Shown here piece after piece: positions 8,072 to 15,373 of a stretch of DNA of 64,000 nt. The position numbers were made by a program, and so were the translations under genes. The first letter of the stretch is position 1. Each line of letters begins with the position of its first letter. The stretch covers positions 1,674,001-1,738,000 of the forward strand of contig CBDCFD010000007.1 of the NCBI GenBank assembly GCA_965216155.1. Reading direction: 5' to 3'. The notes beneath the pieces were generated by a model. It did no database searches and was not told the DNA's origin. It saw nothing but the letters and a program-made list of their open reading frames with translations. This stretch comes from CATOSP01 sp965216155. Lineage in GTDB: Bacteria > Chloroflexota > Dehalococcoidia > Lucifugimonadales > UBA3495.

Positions 8072-8945
8072 CAATGTTAAGTGAGGGTCCCGCCGTCTTT
8101 CCAGGGTTTACCAATGCTCTGCTTGGTGACCACCTCCTCTCTATTGACTGTTCATCTGATTGCACCGAGTCTCCGCTGAACACCTCCGCTGGTGTCCGGT
8201 AGCCGAGGGCCTGGTGAGGCCTTTGACTGTTGTAGAGTGGAGTAGGTGACCTCTCGTACTTCACCGTCCTCCACAGCCGCTCCACGAATATGTTGTCGCT
8301 GTACCTGCCTTTTCCATCCATGCTGATTCTGATGCCGTGGCGCTCCAGGAGCCCAGTGAAGCTCTCGCCGGTGAACTGACTCCCTTGATCCGTATTGAAG
8401 ACCGCAGGTCTTTCCTTGCCCAGCGCCTCCTCCAAGGCCTCTACGCAGAAATCAGCGTCCATGGTGTTAGACACCCTCCAGGCCACCACGTAGCGGCTGT
8501 ACCAGTCCATGATGGCCACCAGGTATAGAAAGCCCCGGGCCATCGGGATGTAGGTGATATCCGCCGCCCACACCTGGTTGGGCCGGGTGATCTCCAGACC
8601 GCCCAATAGGTAGGGGTAGACCTTGTGCCCTGGTCCTGGCTGGCTGGTCCGGGGCCGCCGGTAGATGGTCTGTAGTCCTATGGTCCGCATCAGACGCCGG
8701 ACCCGCTTGCGGTTCACCCACTGGCCTTGCCTGCCCAGCCAGACCTTCATGCGCCGCGACCCGTAGAAGGGCGTGGCCAGATACTGCTGGTCAATCAGCT
8801 TCATCAACGCCAGGTCCTTTTGGGAAGGTGCCCTGGGGCGGTAGTAGACACTCGACCTGCTGATGCCCATCAAGGCGCACTGCCGGGCGGTGGACAGGAC
8901 CGGATGCTGACGGTCCACCATCTCCCGCCGCCGCTCCCGGCTCAT
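8061..8945 (-). CDS. IS3-family OrfB (DDE transposase), internally shortened
   Basis: The rve-type integrase core is clear: Asp in VWAADITYI, Asp in FNTDQGSQFT and Glu in NIFVERLWRTVKYE. Between that Glu and the terminal QRPHQALGY block, relatives have about 25 residues ending in a YF-x-FYN segment; here only RSPTPLYNS remains, an in-frame loss of roughly 20 codons. The usual stop is also missing, and the frame runs past the inner repeat to a stop in flanking gatB DNA. The three catalytic residues are present but the C-terminal fold is probably damaged. It overlaps orfA by ATGA. OrfB is normally made as an OrfAB fusion by frameshifting. Confidence 0.8.
   Translation of the reverse strand: MSRERRREMVDRQHPVLSTARQCALMGISRSSVYYRPRAPSQKDLALMKLIDQQYLATPFYGSRRMKVWLGRQGQWVNRKRVRRLMRTIGLQTIYRRPRTSQPGPGHKVYPYLLGGLEITRPNQVWAADITYIPMARGFLYLVAIMDWYSRYVVAWRVSNTMDADFCVEALEEALGKERPAVFNTDQGSQFTGESFTGLLERHGIRISMDGKGRYSDNIFVERLWRTVKYERSPTPLYNSQRPHQALGYRTPAEVFSGDSVQSDEQSIERRWSPSRALVNPGKTAGPSLNIAPI
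8062..8071. repeat. Left copy of 10-bp direct repeat flanking the IS3-type insertion
   Basis: CATATTGGGG occurs here and at 9317-9326. Removing one copy plus the DNA between restores the gatB frame, so the repeat marks an insertion. Ten bases is longer than usual for IS3 elements. Confidence 0.6.
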
Positions 8946-9316
8946 GGACCGGACCTCTCCGCCAAGAAATCCCGCTCAACCTTGAGCTGTCCGATTTGTT
9001 GGTAGAGCCGCGCGATGAGAGCTTCCTCACCCTTATTACCTTTGCCCTGGTCTCCACCGAAGACATTGGCCGCCCCTCCCAGCAACGCCTTCTTCCACGC
9101 CTGGATCTGGCCGGGATGGACCTCGTACCGGGCGGCCAACTGGGCCACCGTCAGTTCCCCTTTCACCGCCTCCAAGGCCACCTTGGCCTTGAATGACGGG
9201 CTGTGCTTCCTCCGTTCTTTTGACATGTCCCACTCCTCCTTCACAGCCACAGCTGTGCTTATTTTAGGAGCAGAACTCTCACTTAGCTACCTGTCCGAAT
9301 TTCCGGGTCCACCTCA
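8072..9316 (-). mobile_element. IS3-family insertion sequence in a gatB remnant
   Basis: About 1.25 kb carrying overlapping orfA and orfB. The orfA-side end (position 9316 read inward on the minus strand) begins TGAGGTGGACCC, an end type common in IS3 elements. The other side has no equally good match. Inner inverted repeats beginning TAAGTGAG lie at 8078 and 9285. The element is flanked by the 10-bp repeat CATATTGGGG. Confidence 0.75.
8942..9226 (-). CDS. IS3-family OrfA (helix-turn-helix)
   Basis: A small protein, MSKERRKHSPSF..., with a helix-turn-helix of the HTH_Tnp_1 type (LTVAQLAARYEVHPGQIQAW) and a C-terminal leucine-rich coiled coil (LYQQIGQLKVERDFL). It binds element ends and dimerises with the OrfAB transposase. 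AGGAG seven bases before the ATG at 9226 supports this start over the longer frame. The end overlaps orfB (ATGA). Confidence 0.85.
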   Translation of the reverse strand: MSKERRKHSPSFKAKVALEAVKGELTVAQLAARYEVHPGQIQAWKKALLGGAANVFGGDQGKGNKGEEALIARLYQQIGQLKVERDFLAERSGP

Positions 9317-9386
9317 CATATTGGGGAATTTGGCAGCCTTTCATCAAGTCCGGGTAGGGATAGTTCTTGTAGAGATAGTTCTTAAT
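9317..9386 (-). pseudogene. gatB: gatB remnant, segment upstream of the IS insertion
   Basis: The minus frame reads KNYLYKNYPYPDLMKGCQIP, matching the YPDLPKGYQISQY region of GatB. A 15-bp unit (AAGAACTATCTCTAC, then AAGAACTATCCCTAC) is tandemly duplicated here. An in-frame TAG lies just upstream, so the N-terminus is absent. Together with 7937-8071 it is a short internal gatB fragment interrupted by the IS. Confidence 0.65.
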
Positions 9387-9407
9387 GAAAGGCTAAAAGG
9401 GCCACCA

Positions 9408-9710
9408 TCACTTGTGACCTTTAGCTCCAGCGAGTCTGAGAGCCTTCGCCGTTTCGTTAAACTCCCGTGACTTCGCCACGCCTACTGGAGTTCTACCCGA
9501 GTAGTCTTTTGCATTGAGGTCAGCACCGATGGAAATGAGGGCCCTCGCCGTTTCGGTTTCGCCGGACCAAGCAGCTTCGTGCAGGGGCGTGTCTCCATAG
9601 TCGTCTTTTGTGTTGATGTCCACTCCGGTTGCGATAAAGGCCAGGAATGCTCGTACCGTTTCGGTATTGTCTTCTTTAGCCTTAGCCGCCTCGTGCAGGG
9701 GAAATTCCAT
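9408..9710 (-). CDS. Small ankyrin-repeat protein
   Basis: About 100 residues with ankyrin signatures: MEFPLHEAAK at the start, then DDYGDTPLHEAAWSGETETA and GADLNAKDYSGRTPVGVAKS, roughly three repeats. Ankyrin proteins are protein-interaction scaffolds; no enzymatic domain or signal peptide is visible. The ATG at 9710 is chosen because a GGGAGC precedes it; a GTG at 9731 is possible. It lies downstream of the MqsA-like antitoxin on the same strand with a 56-base gap, possibly as cargo of the same accessory segment. Confidence 0.7.
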   Translation of the reverse strand: MEFPLHEAAKAKEDNTETVRAFLAFIATGVDINTKDDYGDTPLHEAAWSGETETARALISIGADLNAKDYSGRTPVGVAKSREFNETAKALRLAGAKGHK

Positions 9711-9787
9711 CGTCCCGCTCCCTTCTCCCACTTCGCGTTGTCATACGAATTGATTGACCTTGTGTCCATGCAGCCCGGGGGTCCCGG

Positions 9788-10201
9788 CTAGGGGTGGATT
9801 TTCCGCATTTCGTCTACGATGTCAGGGTTTTGGTCCATGAGCCGGAGGAGGACATCGGCAGTCTTGCTTTGCAGCACCCGGCCCTTCTCCCACCGGATGA
9901 CCACCTTTTCGCCGAGGCCGAAGAGATGCTCCATCTCCTTCTGAGATAGGTTGCAGCGTTTGCGGATGCCCACAATCGCCTCGGGAGGGAGCAGACCCAA
10001 ACGCTCCCGGGCAAGGGACTTGACCCTCCTGGAAACTTCTTGGGCCTGCTCGGGGGTAAAAACGCTTTCTCCACAACGCTCGCACTCGTACATTTCTACT
10101 GAGTCCAAGCGAATGGGGATTTGATTGTATAGACTGTCGAAGGGACGATGCACCAGGCGGGAGCTGTCGCGCCCACAAACTTCACAAATAACTGTCGTCA
10201 T
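9788..10201 (-). CDS. mqsA: MqsA/YgiT-type antitoxin (zinc finger plus HTH)
   Basis: The 137-residue protein has an N-terminal CxxC...CxxC zinc module (Cys 6, 9, 40, 43) and a C-terminal XRE-type helix-turn-helix (NLSQKEMEHLFGLGEKVVIRW, about residues 83-103), the MqsA layout. MqsA antitoxins bind and neutralise the MqsR ribonuclease through the zinc domain and repress the operon through the HTH. Upstream, on the same strand, lies a degraded mqsR-like toxin and then a promoter overlapping a palindrome. With the toxin frame broken, the antitoxin may persist as a repressor or orphan. Confidence 0.8.
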   Translation of the reverse strand: MTTVICEVCGRDSSRLVHRPFDSLYNQIPIRLDSVEMYECERCGESVFTPEQAQEVSRRVKSLARERLGLLPPEAIVGIRKRCNLSQKEMEHLFGLGEKVVIRWEKGRVLQSKTADVLLRLMDQNPDIVDEMRKIHP

Positions 10202-10301
10202 GTTGACTCATCTCAAACTAATACACTATTCAAAGTGTGCGCTAACGCTGGTTCCCCATGTCTCGGGGAAGACACCAAAGTCTGACTAGATTGACACGGT
10301 G

Positions 10302-10630
10302 CTAGGTTGTATCTTCCTTGAAGGATATGACTACAGATAGTCCAGTATAACCAATCTGAAGTTTCAAATACACCCGAGCTCTCCGGTAGTTGATTTTATA
10401 CACGTCTTGCCAGAGCTTTGGGTATTTTTCTGAGGGCATAGCCTTGTAGGAGTGGGTATCGTCTATGAAATCGAGGATACACTCACAAACGTCATCTTCA
10501 TCAAAGCCCATTGAGTGGGCACTTTGTATGGCCGACGTAGTAATGCGATATTGCCCCTCACGTATTTAACCTCTTAACGAGGTCAAGGAAGTAGTAAGCC
10601 ACCGCTTATCCCCTGCAACCTTTTAGCCAT
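10302..10630 (-). pseudogene. mqsR: MqsR-like toxin (mRNA interferase), frameshifted
   Basis: The C-terminal part, GFDEDDVCECILDFID then KLWQDVYKINYRRARVYLKL and VVISFKE, matches MqsR toxins. The homologous N-terminal sequence is spread over three frames: an ATG at 10630 with a perfect AGGAGG gives only 15 codons; the piece AYYFLDLVKRLNT (from a GTG at 10602) ends in TGA; then REGQYRITTSAIQSAHSMGF continues in the third frame, with no stop before the intact C-terminus. One or two small indels would restore a normal-length MqsR of about 100 residues. It is either a disabled toxin or a consensus error. Confidence 0.65.
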
Positions 10631-10666
10631 GTTTACCTCCTGAGTCTGTTTAGTTTAGACTGCTAT

Positions 10667-10695
10667 ATAGTAGCATTATGCTACCTTATTGTCAA
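10667..10695 (-). promoter_or_regulatory. Toxin-antitoxin promoter with palindromic operator
   Basis: On the minus strand TTGACA (10695-10690), a 17-base spacer and TACTAT (10672-10667) form a near-consensus sigma-70 promoter. The perfect palindrome GTAGCAT-A-ATGCTAC (10670-10684) fills most of the spacer, which is where an MqsA-type autorepressor would block RNA polymerase. The ATG with AGGAGG lies about 40 bases downstream. Confidence 0.7.
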
Positions 10696-10787
10696 AGCAT
10701 AGGCAAGGTCAACCCGATGCTGGTTGTCGGGCTGACATAGTCACCACAAGACCACATGGTCCACGCCCCGGCACGGAGACGCGGGGC

Positions 10788-11106
10788 TACTCTTCGTCGC
10801 TGTACTGTTCTTTCAGGGCCTCCACCACCGCCGGGCCGACCAGGGTGGTAGTGTCGCCCAGGGCGCGGCCCTCGGCCAAGTCCCGCAGCAGGCGGCGCAT
10901 AATCTTGCCGCTGCGGGTCTTGAGTAGCTCGGCGACGAAGTAGATGTCGTCCGGGCGGGCGCCCAATCTTGGTGGCGAAGTGCTGTTTTAGTTCGGATAC
11001 CAAGCTGCCGGAAGTAGCCACCTGGTCCTTGATGGTGACGAAAGCCACGATAGCCTGTCCCTCGATGTCGCTGCTGCGGCCGATGCAGGCGGCTTGGTCG
11101 CCGCCT
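10788..11106 (-). pseudogene. acs: Acetyl-CoA synthetase C-terminal remnant
   Basis: The minus strand reads CIGRSSDIEGQAIVAFVTIK and ends, after a one-base shift near 10968, with DDIYFVAELLKTRSGKIMRR (the conserved acylation-site lysine region), then GRALGDTTTLVGPAVVEALK and a TAG. This is only the C-terminal subdomain, about 105 of some 650 residues, and its start is cut just before the promoter of the ThDP-enzyme gene. It is a truncated, frameshifted gene end left by rearrangement. Confidence 0.75.
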
Positions 11107-11114
11107 CCGGTGTG

Positions 11115-11120
11115 TATAAT
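11115..11120 (+). promoter_or_regulatory. Possible -10 element of the ThDP-enzyme gene
   Basis: TATAAT lies 65 bases before the ATG at 11186. The best upstream hexamer, TTGGTC at 11094-11099, is only 15 bases away, so the -35 is uncertain. The site lies at the junction with the acs remnant. Confidence 0.4.
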
Positions 11121-11185
11121 TGGTCAGCGCAAGTCTCCTGGGCGGCGTTGGGCCGGAAGGAGACCACTTTCGGGAGGATTGACCA

Positions 11186-12841
11186 ATGACGATTAGCGTG
11201 GGCACTGGAATCGCACAAATCCTGAAACAGGAAGGGGTGGAATGGGTCTCCACCTTCCCGGTCTGCCAGGTCAACAACTCGCTGGGGCGCGAAGGGATAC
11301 CGATGGTGATGATGCGGGACGACCGCTACGCTGTAGCCCTGGCTGATGCCTATTCCCGCATAAACGCGGGTTCATCCATTGGGGTGGCCACCTTCCAGGG
11401 AGGCGTCAACGCTGCCGGGTTACAGGTCGCCTACGCGGGCATGGCCCAGGCGTATGAGGACGGCTCTCCGGTGCTCTGCATCACCGACGGGGTGCCCATC
11501 GGCGCGACGGAAAACAGCCAGTTCGACGTTACATCCAGCTTGAAATCGGTGTCCAAGTGGTACGGATACCTGGACAAACCGGAGCGGCTTCCCGAGTTCA
11601 TGCGCCGGGCTTTCACCATGCTGCGGTCGGGCAGGCCGGGGCCGGTCGTGCTTGCCATCCCGGACGCCCGCGCACTCTACGACGAGACGGTTGACCCCTA
11701 CGTTCCGGTCAAGGGCTGGAAGTCGCTGCCCAATCCAGACGACGTTTCGGCGGCGGTTGACCTGCTTCTGGAAGCGCAAGACCCCCTCATCTACGCAGGC
11801 GAGGGTGTCATTTACGCCGGTGCTTCGTCCCAGCTCAAGTCGTTTGCAGAGCTGGCCAACGCCCCGGTCATCACAACTCTCAAGGCCAAGGGAGCCTTCC
11901 CGGAGGACCATCCCCTGTTCGTGGGCGTCCGCGGAGGCCAGGTGGACCATTACCTGAACAAGTGCGATCTGCTGCTGGCGGTGGGGTCCAGCCTTTCGCC
12001 AGGGAGGTTTAGCCACGGCATCCCCAACGCAACCAGCAAGAAAATCATCCACTGCAATGTGGACGAATTGCACGTCAACAAGGTCTATCCCACGGCGGTC
12101 GCCCTGATTGGCGACGCCCGCTTCACGTTGGAGGCGTTGGACAAGACGCTGTCGGACAAAACATCTGGCAATGGCCGTGCGCCAGGTAGTGTGATGGCGG
12201 AGGTGAAGGCGGCGCGGGACGAAGCATTGGCCCAGTACCGCGAGGCGATGGCCTCAACCGACCGGCCCATCAACCCCTACCGCGTCTACGCCGGCCTGAT
12301 GGAAGTCCTAGACCCGCAGCAGTCTTTTGTCACTCACGAGTCGGGCAACACCAGGGACCAGCTAAGCACGGTCTATGACACCCTGGTCCCGCGGGGGTTC
12401 CTGGGTTGGGGCAACGTTTCATCGTTGGGGTTCAGCCTAGCGGCGACTATCGCGGCGAAACTCTCCTTCCCGGAGAAGCATTGCGTCGCGGTGACGGGAG
12501 AGGCCGGTCTCGGCTACATGATGGGTAACCTGGAGGTGCCGCTGCGCCAGAAGTTGGGTATCACTATCGCCCACGTCAGCAACGGCGGGTTCGCCGGGTA
12601 CGGCCCCGGCTTCTGGGGAGACGGCCACGATCCCTTCACCCACCGTGTCCTGGGATACGACGAGGTGGACATGTCCAGGGTTATCGGGGAGTTGGGATAC
12701 CACACCGAGCGGGTCACCGAACCGGCGGAAGTCGGCCCGGCCCTCAAGCGGGCGCTGGCGGCCAACGACTCGAGCCAACCCTCATACATCGAGTTTGTAT
12801 GCAGCCAGTACCCCATCTACGGCGGTTGGGTCGGCCGGTAA
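11186..12841 (+). CDS. Thiamine-diphosphate-dependent enzyme, acetolactate synthase-like, with altered motifs
   Basis: At 551 residues, it has the three-domain ALS/POX fold: an N-terminal Pyr domain, a central domain (PLIYAGEGVIYAGASSQLKS) and a C-terminal PP domain. In relatives a glutamate in an HEQ-type motif activates ThDP; here the aligned segment is RDDRYAVALADAYSR, with Asp. The metal/diphosphate motif, normally GDG...NN, reads GEAGLGYMMGN...VSNGG. These changes suggest a specialised or altered reaction rather than acetolactate synthesis. GGGAGG nine bases before the ATG supports the start. The gene stands alone between an acs remnant and a broken MFS gene. Assignment to the superfamily is firm; the substrate is unknown. 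Confidence 0.8.
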   Translation: MTISVGTGIAQILKQEGVEWVSTFPVCQVNNSLGREGIPMVMMRDDRYAVALADAYSRINAGSSIGVATFQGGVNAAGLQVAYAGMAQAYEDGSPVLCITDGVPIGATENSQFDVTSSLKSVSKWYGYLDKPERLPEFMRRAFTMLRSGRPGPVVLAIPDARALYDETVDPYVPVKGWKSLPNPDDVSAAVDLLLEAQDPLIYAGEGVIYAGASSQLKSFAELANAPVITTLKAKGAFPEDHPLFVGVRGGQVDHYLNKCDLLLAVGSSLSPGRFSHGIPNATSKKIIHCNVDELHVNKVYPTAVALIGDARFTLEALDKTLSDKTSGNGRAPGSVMAEVKAARDEALAQYREAMASTDRPINPYRVYAGLMEVLDPQQSFVTHESGNTRDQLSTVYDTLVPRGFLGWGNVSSLGFSLAATIAAKLSFPEKHCVAVTGEAGLGYMMGNLEVPLRQKLGITIAHVSNGGFAGYGPGFWGDGHDPFTHRVLGYDEVDMSRVIGELGYHTERVTEPAEVGPALKRALAANDSSQPSYIEFVCSQYPIYGGWVGR

Positions 12842-12850
12842 CCCGGCCCT

Positions 12851-14124
12851 TTACGAAAGTATCGGGCGGCGCGCCAGCCGTGTCGCCCACATGAACCAGA
12901 TAGCGGTCATGTAAAAGCCCACCGCCAGCAGGAACGCACCGGCGTAGTTCCCTTGGAGGTCGAACAACAGGCCGCCGATGACCGGCCCGGCCAGGAGACC
13001 GAAGCCGCGTCCGCCCTGGATTATCCCCATCGTCGAGCCCAGGCTCGCGGCGGGGATAAGGTCGGCTGCCTTGGCGCTGACTGCCAGCCCTCCGATGCCG
13101 TCGTTCAACCCGGAGAAGGCCACGAACACCACCAGGGGCCACAACGCCTCCCCGTCTCCGAGGAACAGCACCACCAGGATGGCGGTTATCTGCATCCCGA
13201 AACCCAGCGTATAAATCAGTTCACGTCCGAGAACGTCCGACAGGCTGCCGCTAACCGGCCTTCCCACCAGTCCCACCAACCCCACGGCTCCGATAGTGGA
13301 GGCGGCCTCAATGGCGGTATACCCTCCCGCCACGAAGAACGCCACCATGTGAATGTTGGTCAACTGGATGCTCACGGAAGATATAGTCCTGGCGGAGACC
13401 AGATACCAGAGCGCATCGGAGCGTAACAACTTCACGATTTTCCCATTCCGGCGCGGTCCGGACTGGCTGCTCTCCGGTTGGATACTCTCGCCCTGGACCA
13501 GCGATCCGTCTCCGGGACGGGGTCCGGCATCCCGGGCCTAGGCGAAGTCCGGCGGCCGGCGTTGGAGGACCAAGTTGGCCGGGACGACCATCAGAAAGAA
13601 CACCGGCCCCAGAATCTGGCAGGTAGCGCGCCAGCCGATTTGCAAGATGAGTAGCTGGGTCAACGGCGTGAATATCCCCTGGCCTATGGGATTGCCCGTG
13701 TCGGCCAGCCCCAGCGCGCGGCCCCTGCTCTTGGGAAACCAGGGAGCCAGGTTGGCCGTGGCCGTGAACGACGAGACGGCGTTTTCCCCGATGGTGATGA
13801 CCACCCCGTAGAAGATGAACAGTTGCCAGAAGTCCGAGACCAGGCTGCTGCCGATGTGTACCCTATCAGAAGCACCACGCCTCCAATGGCGAACAGGTAG
13901 CGGGGACCAAGCCGGTCCAGCATCCCGCCCATTAGCGGCGCGAGCAACGCCCCGGTGAGACCGGCAGTCGAGAATATCCCCGACGTGGCGGCCGCGCTTC
14001 GGGCGAAGCTCTCCCTGAAAGCCAGGAACAACACCGGGGCAGTGTTCTTGATCGCGCCCTCGGTGGTCAGGTTGACGACCGCCAGGCAGAAGATCACCCA
14101 ACCGTAATGGGCCTTTCTGAGCAA
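12851..14124 (-). pseudogene. MFS transporter split by a frameshift and an amber stop
   Basis: The N-terminal half starts MLRKAHYGWVIFCLAVVNL (ATG 14124) and runs through four helices to about 13860. There the homologous sequence moves to another frame (IGSSLVSDFWQLFIFYGVV). That frame ends in RRPPDFA and a TAG at 13540-13538. The same frame then stays open, with no further stop, through a linker into LLRSDALWYLVSARTISS and the last six helices. The stop lies in the cytoplasmic loop between helices 6 and 7. Two independent lesions make this a probable pseudogene of an organic-acid carrier related to the other MFS genes here. Confidence 0.75.
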
Positions 14125-14167
14125 ATCAGCATCTCTCCACGAATGGGGCTTTTATCCGCGAAGGACA

Positions 14168-14207
14168 CGAAGTTTCACGAATGGGGCTTTATTTTAGTGA
14201 AACTTCG
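14168..14207. repeat. Intergenic hairpin with nested direct repeat
   Basis: CGAAGTTTCAC and GTGAAACTTCG form a perfect 11-bp stem around an 18-base loop. The phrase CACGAATGGGGCTTTTAT occurs twice, once before the stem and once spanning its left arm and loop. This looks like a dispersed intergenic element upstream of the gene at 14264. Confidence 0.6.
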
Positions 14208-14263
14208 CGCTCTTCGTGGATAATGATTCACGTCAGACGGAAGTTTGTCAAAGGAGATCGGAA

Positions 14264-15301
14264 ATGGCAGTGCATATAACAATGGCGTTTTCGGACAACC
14301 CGCGTGTCCAACCCTTGCGTGACGGGACGGTCAAGCCGGAGGGCATCGACCTGGAGATGCTGACCATCCCGCCGAGCGACCTCTTCTACCGGAACCTGGC
14401 TTACGACGAATTCGACGCCTCCGAGATGTCCATCTCCGAGACGCTGCTGGCCCTGGAAAGGAGCGACGGCACGAAATGGGACTGGTCGGCCCTGCCCGTG
14501 TTCCTGAGCCGGGGACACGTCTGGCCCAGCCTTTACGTCAACTCCGGCGCGGGCATCGAAACGCTGGCCGACATCAAGGGCAAGCGCGTCGGCACACCCG
14601 ACTACGACATGACCGCCGGCCTCTGGTTCCGCGCCACCCTCAAAGACCTGTACGGCATCGAGGCGGGAGACAACATCTGGTTCAATGGCCGCACCAGGGA
14701 ACACAGCCACGGCGGCGCCCTGGGCCTGGATGACGCCGGGCCTGTGGGAGTCACCCATCATTGGCTCACCGTTGACCAGACCCTCGACGTGATGCTCGAC
14801 CGGGGCGAAATCGACGCCTTCACCGCCATGCGCTCCGGCGGCCCCGTCACGGCGGGCGACCCCACGGTCATCGACCGCTACGGCGGCACGCCCACCACCG
14901 GCAACCCGCGAATCCGCAAACTGCTGGAAGACAACGGTAAAACCGTGGTGTACGAATACTACCAAAAGACCGGCTTCTTCCACTGCAACCACCACGTAAT
15001 AGTCCAGAACCGCATCTTGAGGGAGCATCCCTGGGTTGCCCTGGAGCTATACAAAGCCCTCCAACGTTCCAAGGAAGTCGCCATCAGGCGGGCAAGGGAA
15101 GCGCAGGCGGCATACCTGTACTTCCCCGGCTCCGACTTCGCGGAACAAGCGGCGGTAATTGGGGATGACCCGTTTCCCATAGGAATCCGGGCAATGGGCA
15201 GGAACGTGGAGCGGGCGGTACAAGCGTCGCTGGAACAGGGGTTGTTGACCAAGCCGTTGGGGTTGGAGGACATTTATTTTCGGACGACGATGAATACGTG
15301 A
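14264..15301 (+). CDS. Periplasmic-binding-like protein, 4,5-dihydroxyphthalate decarboxylase-related
   Basis: About 345 residues beginning MAVHITMAFSDNPRV, with a type-2 periplasmic-binding fold of the NMT1/phosphonate-binding kind and similarity to the family annotated as 4,5-dihydroxyphthalate decarboxylase: EFDASEMSISETLLA, GKRVGTPDYDMTAGLWFRA and FHCNHHVIVQNRIL. No signal peptide is visible, so a cytoplasmic enzyme rather than a transporter receptor is likely. The inner ATG at 14264 is chosen because AAAGGAGA precedes it; the longer frame from 14216 lacks a ribosome site and enters the hairpin repeat. Its role in aromatic-acid breakdown fits the neighbourhood but is inferred. Confidence 0.78.
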   Translation: MAVHITMAFSDNPRVQPLRDGTVKPEGIDLEMLTIPPSDLFYRNLAYDEFDASEMSISETLLALERSDGTKWDWSALPVFLSRGHVWPSLYVNSGAGIETLADIKGKRVGTPDYDMTAGLWFRATLKDLYGIEAGDNIWFNGRTREHSHGGALGLDDAGPVGVTHHWLTVDQTLDVMLDRGEIDAFTAMRSGGPVTAGDPTVIDRYGGTPTTGNPRIRKLLEDNGKTVVYEYYQKTGFFHCNHHVIVQNRILREHPWVALELYKALQRSKEVAIRRAREAQAAYLYFPGSDFAEQAAVIGDDPFPIGIRAMGRNVERAVQASLEQGLLTKPLGLEDIYFRTTMNT

Positions 15302-15373
15302 CCGGGCAGCGTCGCGGGTGCGCTGTGATATGATTCTTGCAACCCGCGTCGAAAACGTGCATGAGGACAGGTA

